From: JBJXHC01 sp046160825
GTDB lineage: Bacteria > Bacteroidota > Ignavibacteria > UBA10030 > UBA6906
NCBI GenBank assembly: GCA_046160825.1
Contig: JBJXHC010000092.1
Span: 1 to 64,000 of the forward strand
DNA length: 64,000 bases
Direction: 5' to 3'
Of this stretch, positions 30,501-38,300 are shown piece by piece. Made by a program: the position numbers and the translations under genes. Under the pieces are notes generated by a model. The model saw only the letters and a program-made list of their open reading frames with translations. It was not told where the DNA came from and made no database searches. How positions within the stretch are numbered: position 1 is the first letter of the stretch; the number at the start of each line of letters is the position of its first letter.

Positions 30501-32342
30501 CGGAACTTCTGTAACGATAAGTTCAGCATCATTGCTCAACGTATCACCCGCAATGTTGCTGATGAAGCAACTGAACTTCTCTCCGCTATTTGCTAGAGTT
30601 GTTGGTGGAGTTGTGTAGGATGAATTTGTTGCTCCGCCAATATTGCCTCCATTCAACCGCCACTGATACGACAACGGCTGCGTGCCCGATGCTACCACAG
30701 AGAATGTTGCTGTCTGCCCTACAACCACGTTTCTGTTTGCCGGTTGTTGTGTGATTGTCGGTTTCAGATTGGAAACCGTCAGAAGAGCAGTTTGACTTGT
30801 ATCCGCACCGAAAGAGTTCGTGACGATGCAACGGAACAGCGAACCATTGTCACCAAGTATGGCGGCGGGTGTGGTGTAGGACGAGCTGGTTGCTCCCGGA
30901 ATATCGACATTATTTTTTTGCCACTTGAAAGCAAGTGGAACAGATCCTGTCGCGTTCACACTGAATTGTGCCGTTTCGCCTACACCGATGTTCCTATTGA
31001 CTGGATCCTGCGTAATGCTTGGTGGGGTGTTGACCGCCGCGACATTGTATTTTACAATCACAGCCGGGCCGGGCCAGAGACCTTCAATGCCGTGCTCTGC
31101 CGTATTCGCTGTCACCACGATGGAATTCTGGCCGCTGTTGAGCGCGGTTTTCGGGAACGATACAATATCGTAGGAATAGAAATGATCCGTCCCAAAATCA
31201 GCAAAGGTGTGGTTGTTCACCTTGATGGAGGTATTTGCGTTTTCAGAGAGATCATTGCCGTTCCAAGTAGTCATCAGCAAGTATGCATTCGTCGTGGCAT
31301 TTGCAAGATTGTCGCCGGCGGGGATAGTAAAATGTACTGTCCTTGGTGTTCGTCCGTTGCGTACCCAAAAACGCTCAGGCACATCTGTGACTCGGTAAAT
31401 CTTCACAGAACTGTTCGAACGTTGCAACGAAAGGTTGGTGATCTCATTGGTCATGAACCACACGCCATTGGCGTCCTTGATGCGCGCTATGAACTTCACG
31501 CTACCTGGCACCTGGTCCGGAACGAGATCAGTGTTCCATGTCGCCGAAAAAGGAGATGAGTTATCGCTGCCAACATGATTTCTCATGATGAAAGTCGCAT
31601 CGGTCTTTGTCCGATGGTAGGAATGATGATACTGTTGCGAAACGCCATCACCATCCGAATCGAAGCCGTTGTAGTATGCAAGAAAGTCGACCTGTGTACC
31701 TCCAACTGTTGTGGCTGTAATGGTGGGATTGTCACCAAATGCGCCGCCGGAGTTATGTGAGGTAATTGATCCCGTGGGATGGGGTTTGCTGTTGTTGTAG
31801 TAAACACGAAGGATGATGCCGTACCATCCCCACTGCCCCCAGTCAAAATTGTAGCACGTCTGTCCACCTGATGTACCCTGGAATGTGTTGTTCTGTACCA
31901 GGTTATTCAGCGGGATAGCAACCGTGGGATTGAACTGCTGAACGTAGCATTCTCCATTGTGTCCAGCGGGAATGCCGTTTCCTGCTCCCATTTCCGGAAT
32001 GGTGATCCATGCATTATTATTGAAGCGGAGTTTTTTTCCTGTCGTTCCCGCATGTCCTCCCCACATATCAATCACCACTTCCGCTCGACTTGCATCTACA
32101 AGGTCGACACCGTTGAGTGATAATGTGTGGTTCGGGAGGTAACCCTGGGCCCGCACGTCCGGGCTGTTCGGGTCAGTCACGCGGAAGTCATCACTGCTGA
32201 CGCTGATGATCTTTGCATACTCTTTGAAAATTTCGCCAGGCTGGGGTGTCACCAGGAACTGGGCGTTCGCGATATCAAGCGAGAACACCGACAAGAAGGC
32301 CAGCAACAATGGCCATTGGAACTTCGATTGGATGTGCTTCAT
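27567..32342 (-). CDS. Modular secreted protein (1591 aa): shared N-module, Ig repeats, duplicated CBM-like modules, DUF2341, T9SS domain
   Basis: The ATG at 32342 follows GGAG with an 8-nt spacer. The signal peptide (MKHIQSKFQWPLLLAFLSVF and on) leads to LVTPQPGEIFKEY. Modules with approximate residues: unnamed N-module 29-430; two Ig-like 440-605; CBM4/9-like 621-764; Ig about 770-850; CBM4/9-like 864-1014; Ig about 1015-1100; DUF2341-like (WWNILWSYRTTV) 1111-1235; CysCys module 1241-1474, where the pair reads NVTCCPRF; T9SS type A domain (FPNPFNPSTTI) 1508-1591. The gene begins 48 bp after the stop of the 2870-aa gene with no terminator between, so the two are probably cotranscribed. Export to the surface is inferred from the sorting domain. 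The modules suggest glycan binding, and no catalytic site was recognised. Confidence 0.9.
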   Translation of the reverse strand: MKHIQSKFQWPLLLAFLSVFSLDIANAQFLVTPQPGEIFKEYAKIISVSSDDFRVTDPNSPDVRAQGYLPNHTLSLNGVDLVDASRAEVVIDMWGGHAGTTGKKLRFNNNAWITIPEMGAGNGIPAGHNGECYVQQFNPTVAIPLNNLVQNNTFQGTSGGQTCYNFDWGQWGWYGIILRVYYNNSKPHPTGSITSHNSGGAFGDNPTITATTVGGTQVDFLAYYNGFDSDGDGVSQQYHHSYHRTKTDATFIMRNHVGSDNSSPFSATWNTDLVPDQVPGSVKFIARIKDANGVWFMTNEITNLSLQRSNSSVKIYRVTDVPERFWVRNGRTPRTVHFTIPAGDNLANATTNAYLLMTTWNGNDLSENANTSIKVNNHTFADFGTDHFYSYDIVSFPKTALNSGQNSIVVTANTAEHGIEGLWPGPAVIVKYNVAAVNTPPSITQDPVNRNIGVGETAQFSVNATGSVPLAFKWQKNNVDIPGATSSSYTTPAAILGDNGSLFRCIVTNSFGADTSQTALLTVSNLKPTITQQPANRNVVVGQTATFSVVASGTQPLSYQWRLNGGNIGGATNSSYTTPPTTLANSGEKFSCFISNIAGDTLSNDAELIVTEVPPPSANVLLNGGFESGSGNWTFYTNGSGNYAVVPSPIVEAGNVARLTINTIGSNTQFYQSGVTLDANTNYTLTFSAYSSDARDLAVSLQQHVSPNTNYGLNNVLFNLTSGWQTFTIQFNTTGFAGTVTDGRLRFVLNNYPLAGSIYFIDDVVLQKTSVVVTPPSISTHPSNQAVTEGQQATFSVVAAGTPPLTFQWQKNNVDIPGANGASYTTPATTLANNGETFRCRVTNSANNVTSNPATLTVNPAGALNVLLNGGFESGSGNWTFYTNGSGNYAVVPSPIIEAGNVARLTINTVGSNTQFYQSSIPLDANTNYTLTFSAFSSNARDLAVSLQRHDTPFTNYGLNNILFNLTSGWQTFTVQFNTTGFAGTVNNGRLRFVFNNYPLAGTQYFIDDVVLAKTNAGPVAPTINTHPQSQAVLEGATATFNVGATGTAPLSYQWQKNNVDIGGATNTSYTTPPTTPGDNGTTYRCVVTNPVNSTTSNPATLTVNPPPPPGSNWWNILWSYRTTVTVSAGAFERKDKPAEVVLNFTQLLSGIGVSGAFNPNSIRVIEVSNAEAILDTAVAFQFDKAATYHASTNASGNLVLMLKGTTAANATRTFNVYFDVVGTAFTLPSITPLVNHTGDVAWQGQTSFRIVTSKATYYYHKEGGGFASMIDNNAKDWLSYNTTPGYAGDYRGMPNLGDVYHPGYTNSSSTIENPGPVKLTIRSVSDDGLWEGTWEVFNDHVRFTLLEKGANYWFLVEGTPGGTYSLTDYVVRSNGLKTPASLLWAGDMAAPEWVYFGDPAMSRVMYAVHHENDSQPEYYRDGSGAMTVFGFGRDNVTCCPRFLSVVPQHFTVGFSEDSSYAGASKAINSAYQPLGTTVSSAEVRPPAPFGGNTPTNAMESGLPTEFALDQNFPNPFNPSTTIRYALPNDVDVTLTIYDVLGQEVVTLIDGFHVAGRYEAQLHGLNLSSGIYLYRLQAGSFVETRRLTLIK
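29300..30500 (-). repeat. Duplicated CBM plus Ig segment with a 738-nt offset
   Basis: The segment encoding NWTFYTNGSGNYAVVPSP and following residues occurs twice in the 1591-aa gene. The same bases (GTTGGTATAG) recur at 29691 and 30429, an offset of 738 nt or 246 codons. DNA identity is very high, so the duplication is probably recent. Confidence 0.75.
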
Positions 32343-32390
32343 GGAACTACTCCGTAAAATATGGGTTGTGGGGGATTGTAAAATTCGTCG

Positions 32391-35300
32391 TTACTTCAAA
32401 AGCATGAGTTTCTTCGTGCTGACATATTCGCCTGCCTGAATCCGATACACATAGACGCCACTGGCAAGGTCGTGACCATCAATTCGTACTTGATGGAATC
32501 CACCGTTATGGTAGCCTTCAACAATCGTCCGGACTTCCTGCCCGAGAACATTGTACAAGACTATTGAAACCTGACCGGCTTCCGGTAAATCATATCGTAT
32601 GGTTGTTGTCGGGTTAAATGGATTTGGAAAGTTCTGATGAAGCGCAAACTCCATCGGCAATCCATTCTGAAGACGATCGTTTGTCATTTCATCGGAACCA
32701 CCGGCCATTGATGGGAGTGGGCTGGAACCGTTCGCTCCTGCGCTGAAGTTCTGTGTCACTTCCGCTTGCGTAAGCGCCCGGCTGTAGGCTGCGACAAGGT
32801 GGTATTCGCCGAGCCATGTTCTTGAGCCACCCGGTTCGTTGGCGAGACCGAGGCGATATGTGGTGTTCCAAGTCGAGAAAGTTCCGCTCAGGGTGCCCGT
32901 CGCTACCTGGGTGCCGTTGACATATGTTCTCACATTGCCACTTGCATCTCTTGTGTAGACGACGTGCGTCAACAGCGTTGTTGCTGAATTCAATGGAGCC
33001 TGCTGGGTAGTTCCAGTGTTTCCGGTCGAACTCGTACGAAGGAATGTTTCGTACCGTGTGGCGGACTGGCCCATGACGACGTTTCTATTTGAATTTCCTG
33101 AAGCAAGAGCAACAATGTGGGCTGGACCTGTTTGCGTTATGTTTGTTGGTTTGATCCACGCTTCGATCGTAATCTGACTGCTCGCCTGGCATGCGGTGAT
33201 CAGCTTTGTCGCAGCACCGGGAGTGAGCAGTGTTGTGGAGGTGTTTACCGTAAGCTTACCGGCACTCCATGCTACTGCACCTGCACTACCGACGGTGAGA
33301 TTGAGCGGCGTCCCGACTCCCGAGACATCGTTGATCGTTGTTCCGCTTCCTTCTTCAAAGGTATAAAGAACCTGCAGGTTTGCCGTCACGCGTGAAGGTC
33401 CTGTCACCGTCAATTTGGCTGAGTCGCTGGTAACGAGTTTCACCCAATTGGAGACCTTGCACCGGAATAACGCTCCATTGTCCGAAATCGTTGCAGCCGG
33501 GGTGGTGTAGGTCGTACTTGTGGCTCCGGAGATATTCACGCCGTTCTTTGTCCATTGATACGCAAGCGGAGCCGTGCCAGTGGCAACGATGGAGAACGTC
33601 GCAGTTTGCCCTGCTGCGACTGATCGATTGATTGGCTGTGTCACGATCGTGGGTGGTGAAGACACGTCGAGATATGCGACGTTGCTGAAAGTCTCACCAA
33701 CGGAATTCCTCACGCGGCAACGGAATTGCGTACCGCTATCCGCCACGGTTGTCGGTGGTGTTGTATAAGCCAGCAATGTCGCCCCGGGAATATCCACACC
33801 ATTTTTCTGCCACTGGAATGTGAACGGGAATGTACCCGAAATTCCTATCTGGAAGCGCGCTGTTTGTCCAAGGGCAACGAGCTTGTTCGCCGGTTGGGTG
33901 GTAACCGTCGGCGGAATTAACACGAGCAACAATGCATTGCTGCTGACGACATTTCCAACAGCATTCGTTACCTTACAGCGATATGTTGCGCCGCTATCGG
34001 CAGCCGTAACTGGAGGAGTGGCGTATGTTGGGTTGGTTGCCCCGTCAATGTTGAGACTGTTACGTTGCCATTGGTATGCAAGAGGTGCCGATCCCGATGC
34101 CACCACTGTGAACGTGGCAATCTGGCCTGCCGCTACGCTATCGTTTACGGGAGCCTGCACAATCACGGGAACTGTTTGCACGTGGAGGATTGCCGCGTTA
34201 CTTGTCGCGCTTCCCACGGGATTAGTTACCACACAACGGAACGCCGATCCGCTATCGCTGAGCGAGTTATACGGTGTGGTGTAGTTCGGACTGTTGGCTC
34301 CCGGAATGTCAGTATTATTTTTTTGCCATTGATATGACAACGGAGTTGCGCCCGTTGCAAACACGCTGAAGAGCGCGGTTTCTCCATCAGCGGCAAATCT
34401 ATCAACCGGATGAATTGCAATGGAAGGCGCAAGCTTTACGAGAAGGGCTGCGGGGTTGCTCGTCGCTGTGCCGACCGTATTCGAGACGATGCACCGGAAT
34501 GCTGACCCACTATCTGCCATCGTTACCGGAGGAGTAGTGTATGATGCTGCTGTTGCGCCGGAAATATCGACGCCATTTTTCTGCCACTGATATGAAAGTG
34601 GGGTAGAACCGGCGGCGGCAACGGTGTATGTGGCAGTCTGTCCTGGTGCAATAGCCAGACCGACAGGATGAGTGATAATACTCGGTGGTGTATGAACATG
34701 TAGTCGTGCTAGACTACTCGTGACAGCGCCAAGGATGTTTGTTACTCTGCAAGTGAATACCGCTCCGCTGTCACCAAGCGTTGCAATGGCAGTGGTATAA
34801 TTCGAGTCGGTGGCTCCATTGATATTGATGCCGTTCTTCTGCCATTGGAATGAAGGCACCGGTATGCCGGTTGCCCGCACCATGAACGTTCCCCGCTGTC
34901 CGGGGGCGACGATCTGATCAACCGGTTGCTGGACGATGGAAACCGGAATGGCAATGCCGGCATCTTCAGGTATCTTGGGCGATGTCGTATTGAAGAAGTA
35001 ATCCAAACTTCCCGCGTGAGCCGGAATCGCAGTGCCGGTATTGCCGACGAATGCACCGACTTTCGTCACGGAGAGAGGATGAATGAATGATGCGCCCGAG
35101 GTCCAGGTTGTTCCATTCAATGAATAGAAGACACGCAGCGAATCATCAGCCCTTCGTACGCGCATGTACAAGGGGAATGTGCCGTTGGGTGCAATAGAAG
35201 AGTTCACCCGGATTGTTGGAGCGCCATTGATGAGACTTGCGACAAAGAGCCTTGTGGTCGTACCGTCGGAGTGGAATTCAAATCGGATAAAGTCGTTCGT

Positions 35301-38300
35301 ATCCTGTTCCACTGCAACGCCCAACATCTGGAAGCGTTGTGACACACCGGTTTCATATTTCACCTCTACCTCAAAATCAGTATCACTTGCCGGTTGCATA
35401 ATGCGGGGAGAGAGGTTTCCATTCACCCACACGTTGTGATCAACGCCGGCTGGGACACTCATTGAGAGCCAGGCATTCACAGTGCCTGTTCCCGTGATGG
35501 AAAGCGTTCCATCACCAAGCGGATTGATGAATTGCCAAAGGGATGTGTTGAGTGTGTCAGCATTGAAATCATCGGACACGAGATTGGATGCTCCGCTCTT
35601 CGTGGTGAACGTCCCGATGGATGTTTGCGATGTATTGTTGCTGCTATCGGAAGAAGAGACCCGATAGAAGTACGTCGTTGTCGGAGTCAGTCCACCGACA
35701 TTCAATGAATGTTGCAGCGTGCGAGCCGGGTTGTTCACATTGCCGAGCTCCAGAGCTGCGGTGAGGCCATACTGAACAATACCCGTAGCCGGTTCGTCTG
35801 TTATCCAGGTAATCTGTCCTGATGCAGAGTCCCTTGCAACCTGTACGTTGCTGATCACCGGTGGCAACGTATCGATCGTTGAGTTGCCGTCCTCAGGAAC
35901 AATGGGCGATGCGGTATTGAAAAAGTAATCAAAGGATGCAGTATGTGCCGGTGGAGTCGGTCCGGCATTTCCCGAATACAAAGCAACGGAACTCACATTC
36001 ATCGCATGACTGAATATCGTCCCACTTATCCATGTCGAGCCGTTGAGTGAATAGGCCTGGGTCCAGGTGTCACCCTCACGTTTCACTCTCATGTAGAGTG
36101 GTGTCGTCAGATTTGGTGCGACAGATGTGTTGAGTCGGATATTTGAAGTGACTCCGGCAAAGCTCGCTCCGAGAATACGTGTTGATGTGCCGTCAGAATG
36201 GAACTCGAACCGGAGGAAATCGTCGTTATCCTGCTGCACGACCAGCCCTTGCAATTGGAATCGTTGGTTGACGCCCGTGAGGTACTTGAACTCAACTTCG
36301 AAATCGGCGTTGTTTGTATTCTGAACGACGCGTGGTGCGAACACTCCACCAGTGAAAACATCGTGCGTAATTCCTCCGGGAACCGATATTGTAACAGCGG
36401 CATCCTGGGTATTGGTTCCGCTCAAAGTGTATAGTGCATCCCCCCGAGGATTGACGAAAGACCAGGCACCGGAGAGACCAAACGCATTGAAATCATCAGA
36501 GATAATATTCGAGGGGAGGGATGTTGTGAATATCGAATCTCCCGATTGAGAGGTATTGTTGTTTCCGTCAGATGAACTAATCCGGAAATGGTAGAGCGAG
36601 CCAGGAGACAGACCGGTCAAGACCGTCTCATGCTGAGTGACAAGAGCAGGATTGCTGACAGTTCCATTCTCATATGCCGCTGTCGGTCCGTATGAAACAC
36701 TGCTCGTTGCAGGTTCATTCGTTGTCCAGCGAACCGTGGCGTGTCCACTTGTTACGGATCTTGTAATATTACTGATGACAGGAGGTACATTTTCTCCAAT
36801 AAATGTCGCGGTAACGCTACGATTCCCGTTCATCGATATTGTCGTCGGATTTGTGTTGCCCGTGACATCGCCACTCCAAATATCAAATAACCATCCCGAT
36901 ATTGGCTGTGCCGTTAGCGTGACGACTTGTCCCGTTGCATACGTGACTTGGTTTGGAGTTCGGAGAACGGATCCGCTTCCGACTGTCGTGATATTCAATG
37001 TGTGAGTCGTGTCCCCGACGGGTGTGACCGAAATATTTCCAATCAACACATCAACATGATGTGCGATGAGAAGTATGGAACCTGTTTGCGGGTCAGTGAG
37101 TGTTTCTTGTCCGGTGATGTCCCATGTCGCAGGTTCCGATTGTGCTTGCGGCCAGAACTTCATGCTATACCGTCCGCCGATGCCTGGAACGGTTTCCACA
37201 CGCATTTTCATCATGTGCGGTACATTGAGTGTCAGCACCTTGCCGGAGGAATCCTGATCACGGGTGATGAGGTTGTTGCCGAGCATGGTCAATCGATGAT
37301 CGCCATTATTGCGCCAGCTATACCAGCCGAGAGCACCGAGTGGGAGGTAGCCGGTCTTCGGTTGCTTGCCTGCGATGGGGCTATTGCTATGTCCCGGCCA
37401 TCGCAAGATGAAGCCGATACCCGCACCGTTACTCGGCGGTCCGAATCCTGAAGAATCGATGCTCAACACCGTAACCGGCATGGTGACTTCATAATTTTCC
37501 CAATGCTGTTCCCCTATACCGATGAGTCTGTCGTATCCAGGCTGCACAGGCTTCACATAGTTGCCTTGCATTGTCCACAAACCATCGACAACCTGAGCAA
37601 CGTCCTGAATCCTGGCGGCGGTGTTCCAGTTGATGTTGTATGCCTGGGGCCATGATTGACCGGGAGTGTAGTTGACAATTACCGTCTCACGTCCAGTCGT
37701 GTTGAAACTGTCGAGGGCAGTAATGATAATCTGATTGGCACCACTTACCAACGAACCGTACGGAATGTCGGCATTGAAATCGCCATCATGCGTAAGCCGC
37801 CGCGTATCGGGACCGATTGTCAGGTCCTTCTGAAGTCCACCATTTAATGAATACTTCAGCGAAACGAGACCATCGGGATCGGTGACATTACCGAGGATAT
37901 TGATATCCGGGACGGGGTTGCCAATGTGCCCGAACGACTGCACATTTCCATACCACAATTCAATAATGGGAATCGTGGCGGTGAGGGTCGTTGCCGTGAA
38001 GGCATCGGATGTCCGCACGTTGCCGGTGGAGTCTGCACTGATAATGCGATAATAATAGAGCGTGTTCTGTTGGAGGCCTTGAAACAGAAGCGAATGCGCG
38101 AGGGATCTGTTTGAATGCGACACTGAACCAAGCTCAAATACAGGAGTCAGACCGTAATCCACGCGACCAGTTGCAGGCTCATCCGTATTCCATGATATGG
38201 TGAGACCGAGTTGTGCCGGGGCGGATTGAACATTGCTGATGACGGGCGGACTTGGGTCAGCAGGAGCACTACCGTCTTCCGCAACGATCGGAGCGGATGT